A stretch of DNA of 64,000 nt, from contig NC_135262.1 in assembly GCF_964204865.1 (NCBI RefSeq), positions 17,103,650-17,167,649 on the forward strand, read 5' to 3'. The translations under genes were made by a program, and so were the position numbers. The number at the start of each line of letters is the position of its first letter. The first letter of the stretch is position 1. Source of the stretch: Styela clava. Its lineage: Eukaryota; Chordata; Ascidiacea; Stolidobranchia; Styelidae. This document shows, one piece after another, positions 12,501-24,889 of this stretch. A model generated the notes under the pieces. It was given only the letters and a program-made list of their open reading frames with translations, had not been told where the DNA came from and did no database searches.

Positions 12501-15500
12501 TTCGGGTGATTTTCTGATAGCCTCTTAGCCTCCTAACTTGATTTGAAAAGGACTTGGTATTTCAGTCTAGTGGATATGAACGATAGCAAATTTGAACTTT
12601 AAGTGCTTATTACATTTTCTAGCAACAGTCGACTTTCAATTTGGACTTTCTCCCGAATTTGAAATAAGCCAGGAGAAACCGTGCTTTGGTACTGCTTAAA
12701 TTTTGTAACAAGATTGGGTAATATTCAGAAAAAAGTCAAGTACTGATAATTAATTGTAAAAAAGGATGTGTTCAATTTTTACTTAGAGCATGTGTTCTGT
12801 GTTTTTAGGCCACAACAGTTGAAGTAGTTAGCAAAACATAATACTCTTACATCCATCAGCAATTTCGTTATCAAACTTATCGAAGAAATTTGCAACGCAT
12901 CCGTTGCAAGTACTCCGACATTCAGCTCCGGTGTGTGTCGCACAGGTGGTAACGTCACAAGCGTTAATGACGCAAAAAATAGGTATCCCTCCTGGACAAT
13001 CTGATAAGATACAATATGAGAATAACTGTCTGCTCTATCGGCCATAGAAACTTAGATTGGTTCGACGGAGCATTGGATAATCCAAGAATAATCTATAGGA
13101 ATAATGGAAATAAAATCTATATATATATATATTATTATATGGGAAGTAATGCATAAATCAAATCTGAAAGCAGCTATACCAGTGGTTCCCAAACTTTTTT
13201 GACCATCGCCCCCCTAAAGTAGTTTATACAACTTCATCGCCCCAATGCACTACAAAAAAATATAAAGTCAGAAACGAATTTATTACAGACCAAATAAGAA
13301 GACAAATCATAGTTTATAGTGTTTTTTAATGAGATAGATGAGCTTGGTGTTCTTCAGCGAGTTTTTTATTATATCTAAAATTACCCCATTTACTGATGGA
13401 AAGGTGATTTCATTGTTCTAATAGCAATAGTAGCACGGCTGAAAACCCCTTTTTCACCATATAATAGGTCGGAAATGAAAGAATCCAGGGTCCTACCTCC
13501 TCAAAAACCGCCGTGTACTCTTGCCTTATAGCATTTCATTTCCTAAATTCACCCCATTTCACATTAAAATAATAAGAACAAAGTTAATTTTCCCAAACTT
13601 ATAATAATGATTTTCGTACATCTCATTCATTCGTACAGCCTGATGACCTGCACCAAATACTTCGGAAAAATCCATCCCCGATTCCTCATCCTATCACGGC
13701 CTCCAGTCCATAATTAACCAGCCATTTTTTTGGATTCATGGACTCGGATGTGGAAGAAGCCGTGACTGACTATCGGCTACGGCCCAGGGGTCGGCAAATT
13801 TTATGTCGCTCGCAGGACAAAATTCAGGGTTGCTAGTCTTTTGCGGGTCGCATATATTTTTTGAGAGTTAAAAACGGAATACACGCGAAAACTGCGACAA
13901 TCGTGAACTCAACTCAGTCGTCTTATTAAAAAAATATTACAATGACATTTAATGTGACACTGTCTTGTTGCTGCATCGCGCTGGATAGCTTTACGACGCC
14001 AAGATTGAAACATTTTCCAAATGGGCATCACCAAACCCACTTCTTTGCTTGTTCTTTGTAATGTTCATTTTCGAAAATAATGGTTTGCACAAATATGTAC
14101 TTCCAAACATCGAAGTGAATATTTTCGCACGATTTGTGAAATTTTGATAAATATATATTTTCTTTAAGAAGATACATTCTTACAAAAATCAAGCAGTGGT
14201 GAATCTCCCGAATATGAATATGAATTTTATTTCCTTATTGCGTGTTTCCATTTGTCTAATTATAATTAAATTGTATGCTCGTTAAACGAGTGGCTGTTCA
14301 CTAAATTGTTAGGATATACACGATAAATTCTGTTACGTAAAAAAATGTAATTTACTCCTCGAGCGTAGATTATAAATAAAAAAATTTCATCGTCAAAACC
14401 GCCGTTTGGATATTTCCCCGGGCATAGACTTCCTTGTTTACTTCGTGACATTGGCCAATCAGCAAGATGCAAAAAACGTAACAATGCCCCCTTTCGCAGG
14501 CGCTCAGACACTCTCACTCGGACAGATTTTCAGGGGTGGTCGTGAGCACTACCTCATTTTCGCGTTTTTGAATTATATTCGTTAGTATTTAGTTGTTTTT
14601 CGGAAATTTAAATATAAATCAAATAAGTCAATGATTACTTTGTCTTTCTATGAGTTTCAGTTTAAATACAGCAATCAAAAATTAGTGTAGAAATAGCTGT
14701 GATAGACTAGGCTAAAATTCTTTATCGGTACTTTTAAAAAACAGATTGTTAAATGGTGTGTATTAGAATGATAGTTTGAATCAAATACCCCATTTTACAG
14801 GCCACAGCTCGCGAAACCACTCTTAAAATAAGCACCGACAATTTTAAAATGGTAAAGTATGGAAAGAATTTTCCGCGGTCAAAGGTCGGGGAAAAGTCCA
14901 TTCAGTGAATCGTCCCGGGCCAGATTATTTTACTTCGGCAGTATTTAGCCGACCACTGGGATACGCAAACTACCTTACCTTACTGCAAAGACGAGACCAG
15001 AAATCCTTTCGCGTGTGAATATCGCCCACATGATTCAAGCCTGCGAATGCACACAGAGTACAGAATTAAGTGCGCCGAACATAAAACAGCTTTCGCGAAA
15101 TCGCCCCCCTATCGCCCCCTTAGACTTTTTCGCCCCCCTCTGTATCGTTTTCGCCCACTGGGGGGCGATATCGCCCACTTTGGGAATCACTGAGCTATAC
15201 CATGGCGACAGTACGCTTCGAAAATTCAAAATAAATGGATCTATAGATAGTTGACCTGTCTTGCTATATATATTGTAACTGATAATAATAGTCTAGAAAA
15301 AAGACGCTTAGAGATACTATCTATATATATCTTACCTGATGGCTGTACGGTTCACAGATAATGAGAACTGATCTCATTCGCATTTCGCTTAGTCGGTGTT
15401 TGTGGACTTGAATGGACTTCATTACAGATCGAGGTAGGAGTAGCACGATTCGATTATTTTCTTATATTGTGTATCATTTTTGAAATTTCGTCTATTTACT

Positions 15501-17623
15501 TACCATTAGTCTGCACGCATTGAGTTCCGCATCCATTTGAACAACATATTTCTTCCATTGGACAAGCTTTTCCAACGCCACATTCTGATGCACATGTACC
15601 AATACTTCCTGGCGGGAAAACGGCTTCGCATCTCGGATCTGATTTCAAGAGAAAAACTTGAGTTTTCACCAAAAAGCAAACTCATAACAAATACATCAAC
15701 ATTTGTTAACAATATTCGCAGCAACATTTGTTACAATCATATACACCCCCCCCCCCCCCCCCGAAAATTCTGTTAAAGTTCTCCGTGCTAAAAAATTATT
15801 TCTTTCAACCAGTTTTCATTTCACGGCATCATTGTAATTGTACAATCACTGCTAATTTGGGTGTCAACATTAACATGCACGTAGATAAGTCTATAATTTC
15901 TATTCGATTTTTTCATCCTCATTGTCCATGGTCCATATTTTCGAATAAATAAATTGAATATTTCGAGTTTGAATTTCTTGCTATTATTACAACTTTTGAC
16001 GCCCGCAAAGTACTGCCAGAACATTTGTTTGTTTATCTCACCGTCAGCGATGACACGGGAGCAACCAGAATAACAACAGATCTTGCTTGTTCCAGTATTA
16101 GTTGGTGTATCGGTGCATTCATTAGTTTCATCTCCGTTGCACGGAGGTCCAACAATGTCAGCTGCCGGGCACAGATCGACTAAAAATATATTTTTAGAAC
16201 ATTTCAACAACAGGCTTTGTACTAAAAAAATTACGACAGCGATATTATTGTCATAATTTATTCAACATTTCGACAATATAACAATTAAGAATGCCGAGAT
16301 AATTTAATTGAATGTTTCCCATAAAGAGTCAAGAATGATAATTCACTCATCTAACGAGTGAAGCAATGACACACAATTTTTATTGCCATTTATCCCATTA
16401 TAGGTAATTGCAATCGATGAAAAATATTTAGAAAAATAGAAAATCACTCACCCATAATGGGGTCAACACAGTCTAATCCACATCCTGCTACAAGACAGCA
16501 TATTTTACCACCTGAGCAGCCATCATTATTCTCACACTGGTTTGAGAATGTAATGCAATTTCTACCAAATGAGTCGGGATCGGGACATGTCAAAACTTAA
16601 AAAAAGAAATATATATATATGAGTTTTTGTAGTTGAGGTTTTCGTTAATCACTTTGTAGTTACATTTCCAAAAATGTTGTGTTAATTAACGCAGCTGAGT
16701 TTAGATCGAGCAAACAAAATTGAAAATATGGAGTAAAAAACGATTCCAGACATTTTTAAACAAAATTAACTGAGAAGTCTTTTTGATCGCAGCTGCTCAA
16801 GCATTTAAAAAATATGTAGAATTTGAGAAACTAAACTAGTTTACACGCGTCCAAAAATTGAGACTAAAACTTTATTTTTATCGGTTCAACGTTAGGGAAC
16901 CATCTATTATCTTCCTATTCCAGCATATACAAAACGCCAGAGAGCGCACAAACACAATATATTCATTTCTAACCTCGCGTCATGGGAACTAGACATATCG
17001 ACTTAATGGTACAACAAATTAATTGAGGAATCAAAACAAAAAACGAGAAGATCGATCAGAGACCGAAGACTTATCGATCGAAAGTTAGGGGATCCCCCAA
17101 AACAGCGCTCTTACTCCATAGTGACACCTTGTGTCCTATCACTAATAATTAATAACTCGCTAATTATACGACATAATTCACCCAAAATCAATAGGCCTCT
17201 GGTCCGACATATGATGAATGCACATACAAAATCTGGAGCAGATTCAATCTCGCTTTCGAGAGATATCGCGTGCATCTAACAGGCAGACAAACAGACAAAT
17301 ACCTATCAACATACTTACCGATTAAAATCGATTAGTAACAACTGCTTTATATACTGTCAAACTATCATATCAACCTTTAACCTCCAGAAGTAAATCCAAT
17401 CGCCAGTTACCGGGTATGTATACAGATACAACGTTTCGCTTTCACCTGATGCGTCACCGACTACATTTTTATAATATAAGGTCATATATATATATGTATA
17501 TATAACACGTCTGGAGGTTAATAAAAATAAATGACACAAATATGACTCACCCACTTCCCCAGCCAAGGTGAAATCTTTCATGCAGGCCAACAAGACCATT
17601 GCAAATTGTAGAAAATATTTCAT
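9547..17623 (-). CDS. Secreted cysteine-rich protein with WAP modules and a second repeated cysteine module
   Basis: Nine coding exons: 17623-17551, 16595-16452, 16179-16042, 15638-15504, 13000-12851, 12387-12235, 11036-10881, 10624-10445, 9737-9547. They join to 1320 bp, 439 aa. All borders are GT-AG and every intron is phase 1, so each internal exon is one exchangeable module. Exon 1 encodes a signal peptide (MKYFLQFAMVLLACMK). Exons 2, 4 and 7 (residues 25-72, 119-163, 265-316) are eight-cysteine WAP four-disulfide cores with the typical KICC, EICC and GCG pattern. Exon 3 (73-118) is a WAP-like module with only six cysteines. Exons 5, 6, 8 and 9 (164-264, 317-439) share another module of form CP..C...C..A.CR...C.GC...FFD. 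WAP proteins are typically extracellular protease inhibitors, antimicrobials or matrix proteins; the exact role here is unknown. Exon 8 is the least certain, with a hydrophobic start. Confidence 0.85.
9838..9909. mobile_element. hAT-type terminus, relic
   Basis: The minus strand begins CAGTGGTTCCCAACC and continues into AGCTCGAGGTCCCC, a typical hAT terminal sequence. The partner end and target duplication were not found, so this is a truncated copy within the last intron of the WAP gene. Confidence 0.45.
11135..11877. mobile_element. hAT-type non-autonomous element with 8-bp target duplication
   Basis: A 743-bp element lying in the intron between exons 6 and 7 of the WAP gene. Its ends are inverted (TGGCGTTTCCCAAAC on the left, AATTTGGGAAACGCTG on the right), and GTTTAGAC is duplicated at 11127-11134 and 11878-11885. 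Both termini continue into GGAACAC motifs. No transposase frame is present. Part of its right half (11640-11760) recurs at about 34855-34980. Confidence 0.8.
13180..15192. mobile_element. hAT-type non-autonomous element, 2.0 kb
   Basis: The left end CAGTGGTTCCCAAAC and right end TTTGGGAATCACTG are inverted, and AGCTATAC is duplicated perfectly at 13172-13179 and 15193-15200, the 8-bp signature of hAT insertion. Both ends run into C-rich ATCGCCCCC stretches. No transposase frame remains. Internal sequence (about 14415-14910) is repeated at 24140-24500. It sits in the intron between exons 4 and 5 of the WAP gene, the longest intron of that gene. Confidence 0.85.
15201..15503. other. Intron sequence, no further feature
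   Basis: WAP-gene intron. A stretch ending in a good donor near 15335 (CATCAG followed by GTAAGA) was tested as an extra exon but does not keep phase 1 without a stop. Confidence 0.4.
16700..17350. repeat. Possible dispersed repeat in first WAP-gene intron
   Basis: The text around 16860-17330 (GTGACACCTTGTGTCCTA and GGCAGACAAACAGACAAA) looks like the tail of an interspersed repeat. A related ACACGTCACAAGGTGTCGCT occurs near 22285 in opposite sense. No coding capacity was seen and the class is not established. Confidence 0.3.
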
Positions 17624-20076
17624 TGTTCAATGCGGGGCCTAAACGGTCGGATATGAAAATATCGAAATAATAGGTCTAATTAGGTTCATTCAAAACCTGG
17701 ATAAAAGCAATTGTTTAAATCATATATCACCCTAACATATTCCAACAATAGCGTAACCTAAAAGACACTTGCCAGAATGCCAATTCTAATTATATAGTCT
17801 TCGCATACCCGAACAACGTTTGCAGCTCAAAAGTTTCGTTTGAGTTGTGCAGCAGAAAAGTTCAGTTTTAAATTCGGCCTTCATTTTTTTAATTGCGAAT
17901 ATTCTATATATACAACATTTTTTCATGACTCTTGCTAGTTAGCCGCAAGGCATGAAAGGAGCGTTATGTTTCAGTATCATTCGCAGGGTGGTATCCCATT
18001 TTTTGCATTATTTATTTTAAACCTATATTTTTATAACTATTGCTTTATAGTTGTGAACGCGGAATATTGCGTGCATCGCGCTTGGTAGCTGAATACAGCG
18101 GTGTCGGTTTTCAGACATATACTCACTCTATTGGTAAAACACTTTTAATTCAAATAGGCTTTAATTGCACTATGAGGGCTTAGAAATATTACAATTGACA
18201 AGTGTATTTCTAGCAGACCATCATGTATTGAAGTTACATGTAAGAGAAGAAACTTTGCAATATTAACACAAAACTGTTAAACCTTTACCTTTAGGGCAGA
18301 TAATCATAAGATGAATGGAAAACTAAACATACATTTGGCTTGATAGGCAGTTTGCTGTTTATACGTATGTTTACATTTGTAATACTAAATAATGCTGGCT
18401 AAAGATGACGAAAACTATGGCCGGAGGCAGATTACTATCGGTCACTATTCTGAAAACTTAAGTCTATGAATATAACAAAAATGCATTTGTTTTCCAAGCA
18501 TACATGCTTATGAAGAGGTGACATTTTCCAAAATATTTCTCCTCGAACCTAATCAGCCCAGTCAAAGTTTGAAAAATATTCACAGTCCGAAATGGACACC
18601 CGGGCAACAAAGGTATCTTAGTCTGAATACGAATATTGGTTATTTTTTTTACTGTGATATATACAAGAATTGACAAAATTGTCGGGAATCATTGAACTAA
18701 ATAAACACGCGTTTATAGCGCTGACTCGTCTTCTAGCAAACCTAGAAAAACGTCGAATATTGTAAATAATAAAATATCAAAGGTATATAGTTATAGCAGT
18801 TAATAAAGGTATAATGAGCCCTTACCGCCATTAACAACATCCCGTGCTACTGAAATTTATATATAATCTATGTCATTTAACAGCAATTAAGTTGAAATTT
18901 AATATAATCTACTTTAATTACCCAAGCTAAATATAAACTAAAGATATTCATATCCAATATGTTCCACAAACTAATAAATACAAAAATATATGCGGTTTAT
19001 TGTTAGAATAGGTATTTTCTAATGAAGCCTTAAAATGTTTTACGAAGATTTTCTCAACGCTCTTGGTACTTGTTACGACCTGGTGAGGTTATATCGTATA
19101 ACATCCGAGGTCAGATAAAAATATATGATAACATCCGTTCCTGGTACAATGCTGTTGTAATCTGTTAAAAGCGTTTTTTACTTTTTTTTTAATTTTTTCG
19201 TTGTGGTTGTTACTTTTTTTGCTGAAAGTGTTTCAATGCTGATGTAGTTTTGGTGTTATCAGACGACAGTTATTGCCCAGATTATATATAACTGCTGGTT
19301 GATGATACAGCCTATATGTTTTCCGCAAACTGCACTGTTTAGAAACTATCAGTGTTCTTCACTTCGTAAACAGGTCATACTCATAATATGCAATATACCA
19401 TCAATAGTCAATGTGATGTATGTCGAATAAAACAATCCGATAACGTGGTAGATGTTACAGAAGACTCTTTACCGCCGTAGGGTGTTTGGGGAGCCTGCTA
19501 GTCTGCCAGGCACATTAGGCTACCACATACGGATATGCCGAAAGAGAGATTTATTGCCACAAAACAAAGTCAACACTATTATAAATATAATACAATAACA
19601 AAAATATTTCAGCAGTAATAGCAGTGATTGACTATTGCTTTGTGCGGGTCGGTGTGCAAGACCGACTTACCCTTTTTTCTCTTTCTCTTAGGATAATATA
19701 GGAAAGCACTACGCTAACCAGAAATTCTGCTGTGGACACGACTTTTACAGTATATTTTAATCATCTGCCTATATAGTTTCATATCTATTCAAGTCCAGAA
19801 AATATTACTGACTGCAATTTACTAGCAAGCACCATGCTTCAAGTCAACTAAAAGAATTTCTTGTCGACAGATCCTTCCAAATACCGGTATCAACTCGTGA
19901 TATTTATGAATTTTGCTTCAGGAAAACACTCCTACTATCAAGCATAGCGACAGGGGCACTGTCATCTCTATTGAACGCAGAACACATGAGTAAAAGATAT
20001 GTAAATATGTTTTTTTTGAAGAAAAATGTTAACAATCAATTCATAATATATATATATATATAGCAAAAATATATAT
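17624..20076. other. No gene recognised
   Basis: Upstream flank of the WAP gene (which should hold its promoter) and further AT-rich sequence without coding signal. No confident TATA box or transposon end was found. Confidence 0.4.
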
Positions 20077-20490
20077 CTATGGGTATAAAAATCTTTCTAC
20101 ACGAATTCTTCTAGCTAGTTGAATATCTTTTGGAATGATGGTTACTCCTTTAGCCTGAATACCACATAGATTTGTGTCCTCAAATAATACAACGAGATAA
20201 TCCTCACTCGCCCCCTGCATTGCTCCTATGTCTGCACTTTGAAACCTCAAATCCGTTTTGAAATCTCGATCTCTCGCACCAGTCTTTGGAATGGAAGTTT
20301 CCGAATGAGAATTCGGTAGATTTTTGGTAACGACAAATATCCCGATGAGCTACTGTGCCTGGTCTATATCTGTGTTGCTTCTTTACTCCTCCCGCCGAAG
20401 TTGCGCATTGGTTGCAAGTTGCTTTCCTGGTACTTTTACTCCAATTGCATTGTTAGAGCAGTTTGCTTCGTACGACTGGCTAAAATTTCT
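20077..20490 (-). pseudogene. Histone H3 pseudogene (frameshifted copy)
   Basis: Read on the minus strand, pieces of the full histone H3 sequence appear in order but in changing frames: RTKQTA near the start (about 20475), [33 protein letters not shown], then after a shift [14 protein letters not shown], then after another shift [17 protein letters not shown], and finally VLFEDTNLC and [10 protein letters not shown]. The length equals an intact H3 (about 136 codons). At least three frameshifts separate the blocks and the reading runs past the normal end to a stop at 20077-20079. No intron is present, which fits either a retrocopy or a decayed intronless histone gene. Confidence 0.8.
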
Positions 20491-21490
20491 GGGAATTTGT
20501 TAGTTTGCAGTCTTTTGCTGTACCAAAATCATATTTTTGACAAAAAAGAGAGAAAATTGCGGATGCAAGTAATACTTCTATCAGTTATGCAAATACGTCA
20601 AAATGAGAATCGAGTTGTTCTGAGATACCGCATGCAAATCCATCAATACAAGTGAAATCAAATACTCACAACATAATACAAGAATATGTATCACATCCTT
20701 CAAATGCTGAATCTCAACAAGGTGAACAAATAAAATAAAGTATGTGTGGAGAAAATGGCGAAAACGACTATGCAAAACTATCAAATATTGTTAACGGTGC
20801 TTAAGGTGAAGGACTTAAGGTTCCATAAAATGCATGCAAACATTTCTTACAACCATGTTACCCCTGTATTTCTCCATTGTTGCCAAAACTTTCATTCTTT
20901 AACTAATCTACTGCCTACTCAGTGCATCTTTGTTTGCATTACTTTCAGCTTTGCATTCCATGCAGCTCACCGTAATATTTGAAATAAATAAAAGTAATAG
21001 ACTTCTGGCGAAACATTTAATTTTTAATCACTAAAAATTTCAAAGCAATTAGTTCAGTAATCAAAGAGAAAAATGATTTTTTGTGACAAAGAACAAGAAG
21101 AACAACAACAACAACATAATAACAAAACGACCCATAGATCCACTTACGTGTTCAAAAACCTCGCATTAAACACGTTGTTCGTTTCAAAAGGGAACTTGGT
21201 GAATATGACTGTATAAGTGGATATGAAATGTGTATCAATTTCTTTGATATATATATATTGGAATGAGCAATTATGCGCGAAATGTTGTAATTATAATGTT
21301 ACTTGGAAAAATGTGCTTATCCTTTGCATCAAGATAACGGCATTTCATGGTCCCATTTCGTAACAAGTTAATAAACTTTAATGTTCTATGTTGCATATAC
21401 AACGCTATTTGAACAACTCAAAAAAATTTGTATATGCGAGATTTGTCAAGTTGCAAGTAACTGAAAATAACTTGCACACTAAAAAATCTT
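20491..21490. other. No gene recognised; one dispersed repeat
   Basis: No credible coding region. The segment 20990-21160 (AAAATTTCAAAGCAATT, then a GAA/CAA-rich stretch, then ACGTGTTCAA) recurs at 22350-22540 with clear similarity, so it is a copy of an interspersed repeat. Confidence 0.5.
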
Positions 21491-21756
21491 TTGAGTTTAT
21501 TGTTTCGAACACACCTCTTGCAAGAAACGTCGTTTGAAGAAGCAGATCGACAACATTTTAACACAGCATTTGAATATCTCGAATTTATGCATGGAGTTGG
21601 AATTGCATCTGGACCTATCATCGGCGGCCTGCTTTTTGATATGAGTGGATCATTTGATATTCATTCGCATTTGCAGGAATTTCAATTTTATTTGCAGTTA
21701 GTATACTTCCTATTGGTCTCGGTATAACAGGTCAAATTAAGAAACTGAACTTCTGA
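21491..21756 (+). pseudogene. Relic of a major-facilitator transporter
   Basis: The frame reads FNTAFEYLEFMHGVGIASGP followed by IIGGLLFDMSG, which matches the pattern at a pore-lining helix of MFS carriers (G.G...GP..GG.L.D..G). After the GSFD position the frame must shift by one deleted or two inserted bases to continue FAFAGISILFAVSILPIG, a further membrane helix, ending at a TGA at 21754-21756. Without the shift the frame ends at 21727. No other exons of the carrier were found nearby, so this is a partial, broken copy; SLC18B1-like vesicular carriers are the nearest family I can suggest. Confidence 0.5.
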
Positions 21757-24139
21757 AGTTTATTCCATGATCATGATAATTGAAAAAGTCACTATACACA
21801 AGTATAATTTTAAGGGAATATTTAAACTAGCCCAATTTCGTAAACATTTATTTTATGTGGTTTAGTCGAATATCTCTGATTGATGCGAATGCGTTCGTCT
21901 GTGTTGTCGACACAGATGCCTAATTCCTGGAAAGGTGATTACGGTAGACAAGTAATAGGATTCAAAATTTAAATAAGAGGTCCTTTTTCATAATGAACTT
22001 ACTAACTTCAAATTATCTAATTTAAGAAAACCATCATGAACTTAAAGCTGTATAACATGATGGGTACGTCATATTTACGACTTTCGTGTTGCCCGCTACA
22101 GCGTAAGAATTAGTAATAGCCGTGAGATAGGCAGATTCGTCGGAAAGTCCGTGGGATATATCAATAAAAATCTATTATTAAATATATCATATAAAAGACC
22201 TCGATCTCATTTGCGGCCGCAGTTCACAAAAACGTAATGTGGCCGTCTATATAACAAGAGAGCTTTGCTCAAATATATGGACACGTCACAAGGTGTCGCT
22301 ATTTTTTACTCTGACACATAAAAAACGAATCTCCTAAAGTCCACAGAAATTTTTAAAATAAGTAAAAGTAATAGCCTTATGACGAGAAAATCAATCTTTA
22401 ACCACTGAAAATTTCAAAGCAATTGGTCCAGTATTCGAAGAGAAAAGCAATTTCATCATGACGAAAGAGAAGAATAATACTAACAAGAACAACAACATAA
22501 TATTGAAACGATCGTTATGTACACTGACGTGTTCAATGAATGATGTACAGCCATGGTCTAATAATGTCTGAAGAAGAAAACCACGATTCACCGCGTTCAC
22601 GACATTTCAAGAATGAACCCCGTCAGGGAGGCGGCGAATTAAAGTTCCCCTTGAGAATGGAACACTCGCGACACAAAAAAAGTACACAAAACAATGTTAC
22701 AAAATTATTCGTATGCAATAGCCTGCCACTTACTAGCCTACTAACGCTTTTCAGAGCCATGGCACCAATGAAATCTTACTGAGATAAAGTCGGAGGCGAC
22801 ATCGAATATTTTTCTCTATTAGGAAGCTCAAGTACCTTCGTCTATAATAATTCGATGGGATTCGACGGGAGCTTGCAGAGTAGCGCAGAGTAACCTTTGT
22901 AATTAGTTGGAAATCAAACACCTTTGACTTTATACCCTTGGTTTTATATATACCATAAAAGTAGTATTATATCTAATATGGTGAATAGGGTACAAAAAGC
23001 TTCTGGAGGGGAATCACGAGTCATGAAAGTTTCGGAACCGCTGCACTACTACAACCAGACAACCGCCTGCAAACACTGCAATAATTACAAAACACCCAAT
23101 TCGGAGTCGAAACATTGACTCATCAGAACAAAAATGAGAGAATTTGTTTTATTCGTTATCGGTACCCGAACTTCATGGCTACTACGTGTTCTGTAGATTT
23201 ACTGTATATAGATAGGTAAGTATCTAACTATAGTATATTTAAAAAGTTATGACAGGAAGTGCACATATGGAACGTTACGCTGAATTCTTTATGTTGCTGA
23301 AAAAATCGATTACAAGTTTTCAGTGCTTGGACCTGGAGCTGCTATAAGACATTAGTTTTATTTTTTCATATTCCTCTCGAAATTGTGGAGCGCGATATTT
23401 AACCCAAAATGTTCAATCTTTTTTATTCTAGTAAACGAGCTAGTTGTTACTGCATAGTACGTTGATAACCACATCGGAACTCCACGCTCAGCATTTCCGT
23501 GAAGTTGTCACGATCCAAAGAAAGAAAAAAAATTAATAGCGGATACTGGCAGCGTCTTGTGCTACTCGTATAAGATAGTTCTTATTGATTCTGACTTGCA
23601 TTCAGCGCGTCAACTCGTTTGTGGTAATGGGTTTTTAATAACAGAATGGAGTGCGACAAAAATTGAAAACTTGACAGCGGTCTGATTTGAAAACTCCCGG
23701 CGCTAAAATGGCGACTTCCGTCGTAATTTCGTACACTGTGTCAACCCTATGAAATCATGAACAAACGAAGGCAAGAATACTACATTACTGCGACTAAGTT
23801 AACTTATTAGAATAAAATAATAACTTAATTAATTTCAAAGGACTGAACGTGATTCGCCACGAGACGAATACAATTAACGACTGTATGTATACAAGCACGT
23901 ATGCTGAACACCGGAATCGCTACAGTTGCAACAGGGCAATCAATACAATTACTTACAATGACTTACCGATAGTGTAATTAATATTATTCAAACGATTATA
24001 CGTATAAAATTAACCCGTTATTACACTACATTATTGACAGCGTGAAAGAAAATATGTAGTGTATATATTCAGAATATGATTTCGATTTATGCTATTCTCA
24101 GATGATTTTAGACGTAGGCTACTGGGGAACTCGATGGAA
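21757..24139. other. No gene recognised; repeat copy at 22350-22540
   Basis: AT-rich sequence with short open frames only. 22350-22540 is the second copy of the repeat found at 20990-21160. Nothing else could be identified. Confidence 0.4.
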
Positions 24140-24500
24140 CTTTTCCCGAGCATTCCTTGTTTACTTCGTGACATTGGCCAATCAGCAAGATGCAAACAGT
24201 GACGTAACAATGCCCCCCTATTTCGCATCCTCTCAAACACTTTTCTCATTCAGACAGATTAATTTAATTGCAGTAATAAAAAATTAGTGTAGAAATAGCT
24301 GAGATAGACTGGGCTAAAATTCTTTACCAGTACTTTTACAAATCAGATTGTTGTATGCGATGATTCATAATGATGGTTTGAAACATATACCCCATTTTAC
24401 AGGAGCCAACTTGCGAAACCACTCTTAAAATAAGCCCCGGCAATGATAAATTACAGGAAGAATTTTTCGGGGGTCAAAGGTCGGGAAAAGGTCCATATAT
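24140..24500. repeat. Second copy of the internal part of the 13.2-15.2 kb hAT-type element
   Basis: Runs in the same order as 14415-14910, sharing TTCCTTGTTTACTTCGTGAC, AATTAGTGTAGAAATAGCT, ACCCCATTTTACAGG and GCGAAACCACTCTTAAAATA. An internal stretch is missing relative to the other copy. The terminal inverted repeats were not found here, so it is a fragment. Confidence 0.75.
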
Positions 24501-24889
24501 ATATAGATATATTTATTATAATGACGCCCGTATGTGCTTATATTAATCCTACTATAGTTTAGTTTATGCTAAAGTGGAACGCCTTTACGCAAATTGCGAA
24601 ATAGTCTTATATAATAGGTTGTGTGTCATTGCCTAATAACCAACTTTGGTTTGACTGACTATTCGTACCGAAATTCCCTACTGGGTCCTAATGTATTATG
24701 ACCAAATTCGTAGAAATTTTAAAGGATGTGTACAATATGAACCATACAAGTATTAATTTGAGTCTCTCTCTGATTTGAACAAAAGTCAAATTAAGGTTAG
24801 TCACAATATTTATGTTTGGAAACCCTTGTTCTCTTAACAGATTGTTACAATTTTTCTGGCGTAAAAGATCCGGTTGAGACCATCTACAG

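Noticed and set aside
15330..15420. Possible extra exon of the WAP gene
   Set aside because: Has a good donor, but the required phase-1 frame meets a stop and no cysteine module is encoded.
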